DNA from: Rhizobiales bacterium 2SD
Lineage (GTDB): Bacteria > Pseudomonadota > Alphaproteobacteria > Rhizobiales > Beijerinckiaceae
Reading direction: 5' to 3'
Length of the DNA stretch: 64,000 nt
Assembly (NCBI GenBank): GCA_005502805.1
Contig: SCMY01000001.1
Location: forward strand, 496,001-560,000
Shown here: piece after piece, positions 17,614-25,380 of the stretch
How the letters are laid out: each line of letters begins with the position of its first letter
Position numbering within the stretch: position 1 is the first letter of the stretch
The notes under the pieces: model-generated
What the model saw: the letters and a program-made list of their open reading frames with translations, nothing else
What the model was told of the DNA's origin: nothing
Databases searched by the model: none
Translations under genes and position numbers: made by a program

Positions 17614-18650
17614 GACAGCACCCCGCGATAGGGCGCCGCCACGATCAGGCAGCAATTGCCCGGCCTGACCCGGCCCGGCTGACGCCGGCCATAGAGGATG
17701 CCGTCGGCAGCGTAATGCAGTGTCTCCGGTGGGCGGGTCGGGTCCCAAGTGCAATGGATGCGCCCCGCGGGTTGGCCGGCGCTGACCTTTTCGCCATTGG
17801 CATGGAAGGGCTCGAAGACGCCGTCCGCGGTCGCGTAGACGTAAGCCGCCGTCCCTGGCAATTCCAGCACCTGCCCGTCGCCGCGGCGTGGCTCCGGCTT
17901 GTCACGGGCGACAATGCCGAGATGGTCGAGCACATTGGCGACGCCGCGCCGGCAGAGCTTCAGCGCCTCAAGCGAGACCGTGCCGGCGCCGGCCATCTCG
18001 GTGCCGACGGTGACGAGGCCCTGTCGGCAGGCGGTCGCCGTCGCGGTGCGCGGCTCACCGAGATTGGAGATCACCACCGTCATCGGCGCATCGAAGGCCT
18101 GGACCGCCGTGACATTCCGCTTGTGCAGCTGCGGATCATCGGTGGGTTCGACGATCGCGCTCGGGATGATGTCGAGCGAGGAACCGCCCGAGTGCAGGTC
18201 GAGGAAGGCGTCACCGAGCGGCAGGATATGGTCGCTGACGAAGGCCGAGATCTGCTGGGTGATGGTGCCGCGCGGATCGCCCGGAAAGGTTCGGTTGAAA
18301 TTGAGCCCGTCGACCGTCGACGTCCTCTGGCCGGCGATCACCGCATGGACGTTGTTCGCCGGCATCAGGATGAGCCGCCCCTGCACCCGGCCGGGATCGA
18401 GATCGCGGATCAGGTCGCAGATGGCGATGGGCCCTTCGTACTCGTCGCCATGATTGCCGCCTTCGAGGATCGCGGTCGGCCCCGAACCGTTCTTGATGAT
18501 CGCGACGGGAATGCGTGTCGCGCCCCAGGCGTCGTCATGCGGCGAATGCGGGATCATCAGGAAGCCGACCTGCTTGCCCTCCTTCTCCGGATCGACGGTG
18601 AGGAAGGCGGAGGACGGGCGCGGCGTCGGCTTCTGGCGGGGACTGGTCAT
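17610..18650 (-). CDS. Succinylglutamate desuccinylase/aspartoacylase family deacylase (DoeB/EutE-like)
   Basis: A 346-aa zinc hydrolase that should split an N-acyl amino acid. Zinc ligands His67 and Glu70 lie in LEGGNHGDEYEGP, and His153 in FLDLHSGGSS. Asn and Arg residues in GLNFNRTFPGDPRGT match the substrate-carboxylate region, and GTEMAGAGTVS carries the catalytic Glu. It resembles N-acetyl-diaminobutyrate deacetylase (DoeB/EutE) of ectoine breakdown, but the ectoine hydrolase gene that should accompany it is not in the window. I chose ATG 18650; an open extension upstream runs into a repeat element. It overlaps the dehydratase gene by 4 nt. Confidence 0.85.
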   Translation of the reverse strand: MTSPRQKPTPRPSSAFLTVDPEKEGKQVGFLMIPHSPHDDAWGATRIPVAIIKNGSGPTAILEGGNHGDEYEGPIAICDLIRDLDPGRVQGRLILMPANNVHAVIAGQRTSTVDGLNFNRTFPGDPRGTITQQISAFVSDHILPLGDAFLDLHSGGSSLDIIPSAIVEPTDDPQLHKRNVTAVQAFDAPMTVVISNLGEPRTATATACRQGLVTVGTEMAGAGTVSLEALKLCRRGVANVLDHLGIVARDKPEPRRGDGQVLELPGTAAYVYATADGVFEPFHANGEKVSAGQPAGRIHCTWDPTRPPETLHYAADGILYGRRQPGRVRPGNCCLIVAAPYRGVLS

Positions 18651-18713
18651 GGCGGGCTCGATCGGACGTGGCTTGGGAAGCCTTCCCCGCAACGAGGGAA
18701 GGTCGAGACGGGT

Positions 18714-18820
18714 CGTCATGCTCGGGCTTGCCCCGAGCATCTCAGGCAGGTGAGGCTCCGGTCAGAGCCTTCTGGTCAGGAGATTCTCGGGTCTGCGCTC
18801 CGCTTCGCCCGAGAATGACG
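18714..18820 (-). repeat. Interspersed palindromic repeat, family B copy 2 (inverted)
   Basis: The reverse complement of the element at 16573-16668, with the same two hairpins in opposite order: CATGCTCGGGCTTGCCCCGAGCAT, then ATTCTCGGG...CCCGAGAATGACG. It lies between the deacylase start (18650) and the stop of the binding-protein gene (18835). It may terminate transcription from the ABC transporter genes. The two copies bracket the deacylase-dehydratase pair as inverted repeats. Confidence 0.85.
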
Positions 18821-18834
18821 GCAGCGGGGATCCC

Positions 18835-19617
18835 TCACAGCGTCGGCAGCGGGTCCATCGGCATGTCCAGATACTTCTTGTGCAGCCGGTCGAGCTCGCC
18901 GTTCATCGAAGCGTAGAAGATGAAGCTGTCGAGCCAGCGCACGAGGTTATGCTGGTCCATCTGCACGCCCATATGCGCCGGGCTGCGGCGGATCACGAAT
19001 TTGCGCTCGAACTCCTTGCTCGGGTTCTGCTTGGCCAGCGCCTGGGCGACAATCGAGTTGGTCGCGAGCAGGTCAGCCTGACCGGTGATGTAGGCGGCGG
19101 CGGCCGTCGCATCGTCCTCGGTGCGCATCACATTCGCCTTAGGGGCGGATTCGGTGATGGCGAGCTCCTGCGTCGTGCCCTTCGCGGCGGCGACGCGGTT
19201 GGAGCCGAGCGTCTCCGGGCTGGTCACGTTGGCCGATTTCGCGCCGTAGACGGCGAGGAAGGTGTTGGCATAGGGCGCGGTGAACTGGATCTGCCGGGCG
19301 CGCTCCGGCGACAGGCCCATCACCGAGATGACGATGTCGACCTTGTCGGTCAGTAGGAAGGGAATGCGGTTGGCGCCGGTGATCTGCTGCATCTCCAGCT
19401 TCACGCCGAGGCCCTTGGCGACCATCTCGGCGAGCTCGATATCGAATCCGACCGGCTTGCGGTTGGCGTCCTGCGAGCCGAAGGGCGGCGCGTCGAGCGG
19501 CACCCCGATACGCACCACGCCCTTGGACAGGATGTCCTGGAGCTTGTCGGCCCTGGCCTCGACCGCACCGAACGCGGCGATCGCCATCGCCGCCAGGCCT
19601 GCGAACAGTTTACGCAT
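18835..19617 (-). CDS. Polar amino acid ABC transporter substrate-binding protein (family 3)
   Basis: A 260-aa periplasmic protein. Residues 1-23 form a signal peptide (MRKLFAGLAAMAIAAFGAVE, cleavage near ARA). The mature part shows IGVPLDAPPFGSQDANRKPVGFDIEL and the DIVISVMGLSPERARQIQFTAPY segment characteristic of SBP_bac_3. The ATG at 19617 follows a strong GGGGAGAG site. It is the last gene of a four-gene leftward transporter operon. The ligand is probably an amino acid derivative processed by the deacylase and dehydratase downstream. Confidence 0.92.
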   Translation of the reverse strand: MRKLFAGLAAMAIAAFGAVEARADKLQDILSKGVVRIGVPLDAPPFGSQDANRKPVGFDIELAEMVAKGLGVKLEMQQITGANRIPFLLTDKVDIVISVMGLSPERARQIQFTAPYANTFLAVYGAKSANVTSPETLGSNRVAAAKGTTQELAITESAPKANVMRTEDDATAAAAYITGQADLLATNSIVAQALAKQNPSKEFERKFVIRRSPAHMGVQMDQHNLVRWLDSFIFYASMNGELDRLHKKYLDMPMDPLPTL

Positions 19618-19663
19618 CTTTCTCTCCCCTCGTTGACCGCTACTGGAACCGATCGTCATTGCC

Positions 19664-20395
19664 TCAGTGCAGCACCGCGCTGAGGAAGGTGGTGAGCTCG
19701 GGCGTCTTCGGCTGGGCGAGCACCGCCGCGGCCTGGCCTTCTTCGCGGATGCGGCCCTCGTGCATGAAGACGACACGCGAGCCGAACCTGCGGGCAAAGC
19801 CCATCTCGTGGGTGACGAGCATCATGGTCATGCCCTCCTGCGCCACGGATTCGAGCACTTTGAGCACCTCGCCGGTGAGCTCGGGATCGAGCGCCGAGGT
19901 GACCTCGTCGAACAGCATCAGCTTCGGCCGCATGGCGAGCGAGCGCGCGATCGCGACGCGCTGCTGCTGGCCGCCCGAGAGCTGCGCGGGATAGGCGTCG
20001 AGCTTGTCCGCCAATCCGACGCGGGCCAGCACCTCGCGGGCGACCTCGCGCGCCTCCTCCGGCTTCTGTTTCTTCACGACGCGCGGGGCGAGCGTGATGT
20101 TGTCGCTGACCGAGAGATGCGGGAACAGGTTGAACTGCTGGAAGACGATACCGACTTCCTGCCGGAGCTTGCGCAGATCGGTCGCGGGATCGTTGACCTG
20201 CACGCCGTCGATGCGGATCGTGCCGGCCTGGACCGGCTCCAACCCATTGACGCAGCGCAGCAGCGTGCTTTTCCCCGAGCCCGAGCGGCCGATCACGGCG
20301 ACGACCTCGCCCTTGTCGATATTCAGCGAGACGCCCTTCAGCACCTGGTTGGCGCCATAGCTCTTGCTGACGTCATGGATTTCAACGAGCGACAT
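19664..20395 (-). CDS. Polar amino acid ABC transporter ATP-binding protein
   Basis: A 243-aa ATPase of the GlnQ/HisP type. The order is Walker A GRSGSGKSTLLRC, Q-loop FQQFNLFPHLS, signature LSGGQQQRVAIARSL, Walker B MLFDEVTSALDPEL, and switch His in VTHEMGFARR. The ATG at 20395 lies inside the end of the upstream permease gene (14-nt overlap). It is one of four subunits encoded at 18835-21688. Confidence 0.93.
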   Translation of the reverse strand: MSLVEIHDVSKSYGANQVLKGVSLNIDKGEVVAVIGRSGSGKSTLLRCVNGLEPVQAGTIRIDGVQVNDPATDLRKLRQEVGIVFQQFNLFPHLSVSDNITLAPRVVKKQKPEEAREVAREVLARVGLADKLDAYPAQLSGGQQQRVAIARSLAMRPKLMLFDEVTSALDPELTGEVLKVLESVAQEGMTMMLVTHEMGFARRFGSRVVFMHEGRIREEGQAAAVLAQPKTPELTTFLSAVLH

Positions 20396-21032
20396 CGAGC
20401 TTCCGCTCGAGCGAGCGGCTCCATTGCGTGAGAGGGAAGCACATCGCGAAATAGATGCAGGCGACGGTGATATAGACGGCAAAGGGCTTGTAGGTGCCGG
20501 CCGCGGTCAGCTGGCCCTCACGGGTGAGCTCGACGAAACCGATCACCGCCGCGAGCGAGGTGTTCTTGATCAATTGGACCAGGAAGCCGACCGTCGGCGG
20601 GATCGCGATCCGGATCGATTGCGGGATGATCACGTAGCGCAGCTGTTCGCCGAGCGAGAGCCCGAGCGAAGCGCCAGCCTCCCATTGCGTTTTCGCGATC
20701 GAGACCAGCGCGCCGCGCCAGATCTCGCCGAGGAAGGCCGAGCCATAGATCGAGAAGGCGACGGCCGCGGCGATCCAGGGATTGACCGAGATGCCGGCGA
20801 GCGGCAGGCCGAAGAAGATCAGGAACAGCCAGACCAGGAGCGGCGTGCCCTGCACCAGCTGGATATAGGTCGCCGCGAACCAGCGCAGCGGCGCGACCGG
20901 CAGGATGCGCAGGATCGCGAGCGCCAGGCCCAGCACCGCCGAGCCGGCGAAGGCGACCGCGGTCAGCGCCAGCGTCCAGCGCGCCGCGGCGACGAGATAC
21001 ATGATGTCGATGAGGCCGAATTCGCGGATCAT
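20382..21032 (-). CDS. Polar amino acid ABC transporter permease (HisM/GlnP type)
   Basis: A 216-aa inner-membrane protein with helices beginning LIDIMYLVAAARWTLALTAVAF and an EAA loop region AKTQWEAGASLGLSLGEQLRYVIIPQ. The hallmark LVQGTPLLVWLFLIFFGLP of the HisM/GlnP family is present. It overlaps the preceding permease gene by 4 nt and the following ATPase gene by 14 nt. The two permeases would form a heterodimer. Confidence 0.92.
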   Translation of the reverse strand: MIREFGLIDIMYLVAAARWTLALTAVAFAGSAVLGLALAILRILPVAPLRWFAATYIQLVQGTPLLVWLFLIFFGLPLAGISVNPWIAAAVAFSIYGSAFLGEIWRGALVSIAKTQWEAGASLGLSLGEQLRYVIIPQSIRIAIPPTVGFLVQLIKNTSLAAVIGFVELTREGQLTAAGTYKPFAVYITVACIYFAMCFPLTQWSRSLERKLDVAR

Positions 21033-21688
21033 CGCACGAACACCAGTCGGTAGATCAGGGCGAACAGGCCTCGGAAGCCGATGGCGAGCGCGAGATAGAG
21101 CACGCCGATCACCGTGTAGACCTCAAAATCGCGGAAGGTACGCGACTGCACGATCGACGCCGCGTGGAACAGGTCCTGCACCGAGATCTGCGAGGCGACG
21201 CTGGTCGCCAGCATCAGCAGCACGAACTGGCTCGCGAGCGCCGGGAACATTGCCTTCAGCGCCGGGAAGACGACGATGTAGCGGAAGACCTGCAGGCCGG
21301 AGAGCCCGAGCGAATGGCCGGCCTCGATCTGCGCCTTCGGCACGGCTTCGAGGCCGGCGCGGACGATCTCGGTGGTGTAGGCGCCGAGATTGATCACCAG
21401 CGCGATCATCGCGGCGGTCAAGCCGTCGAGCCTGACGCCGAAGCTCGGCAGACCGAAGAAGATCAGGAAGAGCTGCACCAAGAGCGGCGTGTTGCGGATG
21501 ATCTCGACATAGGCGCCGACAATGCGGCGCAGCCAAGCCGGGCCATAGGTGCGCGCGGCGGCGCAGAGGATGCCGATGGCGAGGCCGCCAACCATCGCCA
21601 CCAGCGAGAGCAGAAGCGTGATCCAGACGCCGTCGAGAATGGACTCCCAGGCCGCAAAGACGTCGCGAAACTGGAGCCCGTACTTCAT
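21029..21688 (-). CDS. Polar amino acid ABC transporter permease (HisQ/GlnP type)
   Basis: A 219-aa permease and the first gene of the leftward transporter operon. It shows GVWITLLLSLVAMVGGLAIG, the family motif IIRNTPLLVQLFLIFFGLP, and an EAA loop AQIEAGHSLGLSGLQVFRYIV. I chose the ATG at 21688 (MKYGLQFRDV); an ATG nine codons earlier is less typical. It diverges from the IclR gene at 21841 across a 152-base spacer that should hold both promoters. Confidence 0.92.
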   Translation of the reverse strand: MKYGLQFRDVFAAWESILDGVWITLLLSLVAMVGGLAIGILCAAARTYGPAWLRRIVGAYVEIIRNTPLLVQLFLIFFGLPSFGVRLDGLTAAMIALVINLGAYTTEIVRAGLEAVPKAQIEAGHSLGLSGLQVFRYIVVFPALKAMFPALASQFVLLMLATSVASQISVQDLFHAASIVQSRTFRDFEVYTVIGVLYLALAIGFRGLFALIYRLVFVR

Positions 21689-21840
21689 CGCCGTCAGCCC
21701 TGAGGCTGCGGGCAACAGGCCCGCCGTCCGGATGCACTGGACGGATGTCGTGGCGATGCGGTCATTTTTCCCCCTCTTTACCCGGAGGCTAGTTTGGCTT
21801 CTTATTTGATGTCAAGCTTCACATATGAAACAGGCGCAGC

Positions 21841-22626
21841 ATGAGCGTTCTTCCCGAAGCCGACCCTGACGAGAAGGCGGCCTATGCCGCTCCGGCCTTG
21901 GAAAAGGGCCTCGACATCCTCGAACTGCTCGCAGAGACCGGCGAGCCGCTCTCGACCCGCGCCATCGCCGAGCGGCTTCAGCGCTCGAAGAGCGAGATCT
22001 TCCGGATGGTCTTCGTGCTGCAGCAGCGCGGCTATCTCGAGCGCGAGCCGGGGACCGACCGGCTCGGCCTGTCGCGCCGCCTGTTCGACCTCGGCATCCG
22101 GACGCCCGGCGGCAAGCAGCTCACCTCGGTGGTGTTGCCGCTGATGGAGCGCTTCAGCGAAGAAAGCGGCCAGGCAGCCCACCTGGTCGTGCTGAGCCGG
22201 GCGCAGACCGTGGTTCTAGCGACCACCGCCGGCCATCTCGACGCCAGCGTCATCGTCCGCCCCGGCTATGGCCGCCCGGCGCTCGACGCCAATTCCGGCC
22301 TGCTGATTCTCGCCTTCCAATCGGAGGCGCGCCGGCGCGGGCTGATGCGCGAGGCGCCGCCCGAAATCCGGCGGCGCCTCGACGATCCGGCGACGCAGGC
22401 CGCGCTGGCGGAGGTCCGCGCGCTCGGCCACCGCATCGCGGCGAGCCGCGACATCCTCGCCGTCACCGACATCGCCTGCCCGGTGATCGGCCCGGCCGGC
22501 CATGCCGAGGCGGCTATCCTGGTGCCATGCCTGCAGCGCCACGGCGTCGAGACCGACGAAACCGCGATCCTGCTCGCGCTCAAGGCCTGCGCCGCCGAGG
22601 CAGGTCTCAGGCTGCCTTACGGCTAG
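21841..22626 (+). CDS. IclR-family transcriptional regulator
   Basis: A 261-aa regulator. The N-terminal winged HTH reads GLDILELLAETGEPLSTRAI then AERLQRSKSEIFRMVFVLQ, and the C-terminal IclR effector domain includes RPGYGRPALDANSGLLIL. It diverges from the amino acid transporter operon and probably controls both it and the deacylase/dehydratase genes. The spacer contains a CATATGAAAC motif just before the start, which recalls the CATATGGAA motif at the other IclR promoter in this window. That similarity is only suggestive. Confidence 0.9.
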   Translation: MSVLPEADPDEKAAYAAPALEKGLDILELLAETGEPLSTRAIAERLQRSKSEIFRMVFVLQQRGYLEREPGTDRLGLSRRLFDLGIRTPGGKQLTSVVLPLMERFSEESGQAAHLVVLSRAQTVVLATTAGHLDASVIVRPGYGRPALDANSGLLILAFQSEARRRGLMREAPPEIRRRLDDPATQAALAEVRALGHRIAASRDILAVTDIACPVIGPAGHAEAAILVPCLQRHGVETDETAILLALKACAAEAGLRLPYG

Positions 22627-22764
22627 GGCTCATCCGGAAAACCTGCCGGCTACCCCCGAAAACCCGCGCAATTGCCGCAGCGCCACCCGAAGCCGGCCAT
22701 ATACTCTCCAAGATTGCTCGCGATTTTGCCTCTGATCGCAGCAACCGCCACGGAGGAGGACGAT

Positions 22765-22974
22765 ATGGCCGAGACCGCGACGAACCCTGAGACCATCGTG
22801 ATGACCGATCCGGAGTGGATCGCGCTCGAGAGCATCAGCGAAGAGACGCGCCGCTTCATCTTCGGCGAGGCGATGCTGCGCCTGCTTCAGGGCCGCGGCC
22901 TGGCCGAGCCCGGCGACGAGGTCTGGAAGGTCACGCCGGAAGGCCAGCAGGCACTCGAAGCCCGCAGCCACTGA
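22765..22974 (+). CDS. Small hypothetical protein
   Basis: A 69-aa protein with a strong GGAGGAGGA ribosome site before ATG 22765. It is acidic at the start and ends in a short winged-helix-like stretch (LLQGRGLAEPGDEVWKVTPE). No export signal or metal motif is visible. It stands alone between the IclR gene and the PHA-associated gene. I do not recognise the family. Confidence 0.7.
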   Translation: MAETATNPETIVMTDPEWIALESISEETRRFIFGEAMLRLLQGRGLAEPGDEVWKVTPEGQQALEARSH

Positions 22975-23003
22975 CCTTCAAGTCCAGTTTCAGATCGAAC
23001 GCG

Positions 23004-23038
23004 TCGTCCCGAGTGCCCTCAACGGTCGCTCGGGACGA
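23004..23038. repeat. Isolated palindromic hairpin in an intergenic spacer
   Basis: TCGTCCCGAG at 23004-23013 pairs perfectly with CTCGGGACGA at 23029-23038 across 15 bases. The arm resembles the GTCGTCCCGGG end of the family A repeats, so it may be a remnant of one. No T-run follows, so a simple terminator is not supported. Confidence 0.6.
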
Positions 23039-23135
23039 TCTCGTTAAGGGCTGTGTCTGCAGACGGTTGCAAGCGTACGCGGCGCAGCCCATCTCAGCTT
23101 TACGCCAGCTCGCTCACGCTTCCCGGACCTGACGC

Positions 23136-23462
23136 ATGAAACGCCCCGTCACCATCACGATCTCGCATTCGCTCGGCCGCGAGGCGGCCCGCCAGCGATT
23201 GCAGGGCGGCGTCGGCAAGGTCCGCGACAAGCTCGGCGGCTTCGGCATGCAGCTCGTCGAGGAGAGCTGGCAGGGCGACACGCTGCAATTCGGCGTCGCC
23301 GCGCTCGGCCAGACCGTCAGCGGCAAGATCGAGGTCGAGGATGCGCTGGTGCGCGTCGAGGTGATGCTGCCGCTGATGCTCGCCATCTTCGCCGAGAAGC
23401 TGAAGCTCGGCGTCGAGAAGCAGGGCCAGATCCTGCTCGAGCACAAGCCGACCAAGGCCTGA
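23136..23462 (+). CDS. Polyhydroxyalkanoic acid system family protein
   Basis: A cytoplasmic protein of 108 aa. The pattern ITISHSLGREAARQRLQGG near the start, WQGDTLQFGVAALGQTVSGK in the middle, and a C-terminal LPLMLAIFAEKLKLGVEKQG helix match the family annotated as putative PHA granule-associated. The role in PHA metabolism is a database convention and has little direct evidence. It precedes a Kef-type antiporter gene by 126 nt; no functional link is obvious. Confidence 0.82.
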   Translation: MKRPVTITISHSLGREAARQRLQGGVGKVRDKLGGFGMQLVEESWQGDTLQFGVAALGQTVSGKIEVEDALVRVEVMLPLMLAIFAEKLKLGVEKQGQILLEHKPTKA

Positions 23463-23588
23463 CGCCAGTCCCTGCACACCGTGTCGCAGGCTTCTTGCGA
23501 CTTTTGTCTGCCATCGAAGGTTGAATTCCCCCGCCGCGATCCGCAAAGTCGCTGCACCCCCTTTTTCCGCCTGCCCCACCGGAGACCC

Positions 23589-25379
23589 ATGCATCACGGC
23601 CCATTGATCGCCATCATCGTCATGGGCCTCGGCCTCGCCTTCGTGTTCGGGGCGCTGGCGCAGAAGTTCAGGGTTTCCCCGCTGGTCGGCTACCTCCTCG
23701 CCGGCGTCGCGGTCGGGCCGTTCACCCCGGGTTTCGTCGCCGACCAGAACCTCGCCAACGACCTTGCCGAAATCGGCGTGATCCTGCTGATGTTCGGCGT
23801 CGGCCTGCATTTCTCGCTGAAGGATCTGCTCTCGGTCAGAGCCATCGCCGTGCCGGGCGCATTGGTTCAGATCGCCGCCGCGACCTTGCTGGGCCTTGGC
23901 CTTGCCTTGCTGCTCGGCTGGAGCGTGCCCGCCGGCCTCGTCTTCGGTCTCGCGCTTTCGGTCGCCAGTACGGTCGTGCTGCTGCGCGCCTTGCAGGAGC
24001 GCCGCATCGTCCAGACCGAGAAGGGCAAGATCGCCGTCGGCTGGCTGATCGTCGAGGACCTCGCCATGGTCCTGGCGCTGGTGATGATCCCGGCGGTCGC
24101 TGATGTGCTGAACGGCGGTTCCGGCACCGCCGCTGGCAGCGGCCCCCTGGCAACGCGCTTCGACCTCGGTCTCTGGGGCGTGCTCGGCCTGACGCTCGCC
24201 AAGGTCGCCGCCTTCGTCGCCTTCATGCTGATCGTCGGGCGCCGGCTGATCCCCTGGATCCTGCACTGGGTCGCCCATACCGGCTCGCGCGAGCTCTTCC
24301 GCCTCGCCGTGCTGGCGATCGCGCTCGGCGTCGCCTATCTCGCCGCCAGCCTGTTCGGCGTCTCCTTCGCGCTCGGCGCTTTCTTCGCCGGCATGATCCT
24401 GAGCGAATCGCCGCTCAGCCATCGCGCCGCCGAGGAATCGCTGCCGCTGCGCGACGCCTTCGCGGTGCTGTTCTTCGTCTCGGTTGGCATGCTGTTCGAC
24501 CCTGGCATCCTGCTGCGCGCCCCGCTCGCGCTGGTCGCCACGATCGCCATCATCCTGTTCGGCAAGTCGCTGGCGGCCTGGCTGATCGTGCGCGCCTTCG
24601 GCAAGCCCGATCAGGTCGCGCTGACGATCTCGGCGAGCCTGGCGCAGATCGGTGAGTTCTCCTTCATCCTCGCCGGGCTCGGCGTCTCCCTGAAGCTGCT
24701 GCCGGAGCAAGGCCGCGACCTGATTCTCGCCGGCGCGATCTTCTCGATCGTGCTCAATCCGGTGATGTTCAAGCTGGTCGACCGCTTCGCTCCGGCTGAG
24801 CCGGCGCCGGCCAAGCCCAAGCCGACCGAACCAAAGCCAGCCGAAGCCGCGCCAGCCCCCCAACCGGAAGCGCCTGCCGCGACGCCGGAACCGGAGCCCG
24901 CGCCTGCGCCCGAACGTGATATCGCTCCAACCGCGCTCTCGGACCATATCGTCGTCGTCGGCTATGGCCGCGTCGGCTCGCTGCTCGGCGCCGGCCTTGC
25001 GGCCATGGACGAGAAGCTGCTTGTGATCGAGGATCAGGATGACGGCGTCGCCGCGGCCCGCCGCGACGGCGCCGAGGTGCTCGTCGGCAATGCCGCCGAT
25101 CCGGAGGTGCTCGGCGCCGCTGGTCTTGCGCGCGCAAAACGCCTCTTCGTCGCCATCCCCGGCAGCTTCGAGGCCGGCCAGGTCTGCGAGCAGGCCCGCA
25201 AGCAGAACCCGGATTTGCCGATCATCGCCCGCGCCCATTCCCTCGCCGAGGTCGAGCATCTCAAGAGCTGCGGCGCCAGCCGCACCATCATGGGCGAGGC
25301 CGAGATCGCCCGCGCCATGCTGGCGCTCTGCGGCAGGAAGGGCGAGGAGCCGGCTCCGAGCACGCCGAACGCGGCCTGA
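23589..25379 (+). CDS. Kef/YbaL-type cation:proton antiporter with TrkA-N domain
   Basis: A membrane protein of 596 aa. Residues about 1-390 form a 12-helix Na+/H+ exchanger domain (LIAIIVMGLGLAFVFGALAQ; VILLMFGVGLHFSLKDLL). A long Pro/Ala/Lys/Glu linker (about residues 400-445) follows, then a Rossmann TrkA-N domain starting DHIVVVGYGRVGSLLGAGL. The family exports K+ under electrophile or pH stress, and YbaL is the closest layout. I chose ATG 23589; 36 further codons upstream are open but give a non-membrane, Arg/Pro-rich leader. Confidence 0.93.
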   Translation: MHHGPLIAIIVMGLGLAFVFGALAQKFRVSPLVGYLLAGVAVGPFTPGFVADQNLANDLAEIGVILLMFGVGLHFSLKDLLSVRAIAVPGALVQIAAATLLGLGLALLLGWSVPAGLVFGLALSVASTVVLLRALQERRIVQTEKGKIAVGWLIVEDLAMVLALVMIPAVADVLNGGSGTAAGSGPLATRFDLGLWGVLGLTLAKVAAFVAFMLIVGRRLIPWILHWVAHTGSRELFRLAVLAIALGVAYLAASLFGVSFALGAFFAGMILSESPLSHRAAEESLPLRDAFAVLFFVSVGMLFDPGILLRAPLALVATIAIILFGKSLAAWLIVRAFGKPDQVALTISASLAQIGEFSFILAGLGVSLKLLPEQGRDLILAGAIFSIVLNPVMFKLVDRFAPAEPAPAKPKPTEPKPAEAAPAPQPEAPAATPEPEPAPAPERDIAPTALSDHIVVVGYGRVGSLLGAGLAAMDEKLLVIEDQDDGVAAARRDGAEVLVGNAADPEVLGAAGLARAKRLFVAIPGSFEAGQVCEQARKQNPDLPIIARAHSLAEVEHLKSCGASRTIMGEAEIARAMLALCGRKGEEPAPSTPNAA

Positions 25380-25380
25380 C

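Noticed and set aside
16675..21688. A complete ectoine utilisation locus
   Set aside because: Ectoine hydrolase, EutC and the later dehydrogenase/transaminase genes are missing, and the regulator is IclR rather than the usual MocR type.
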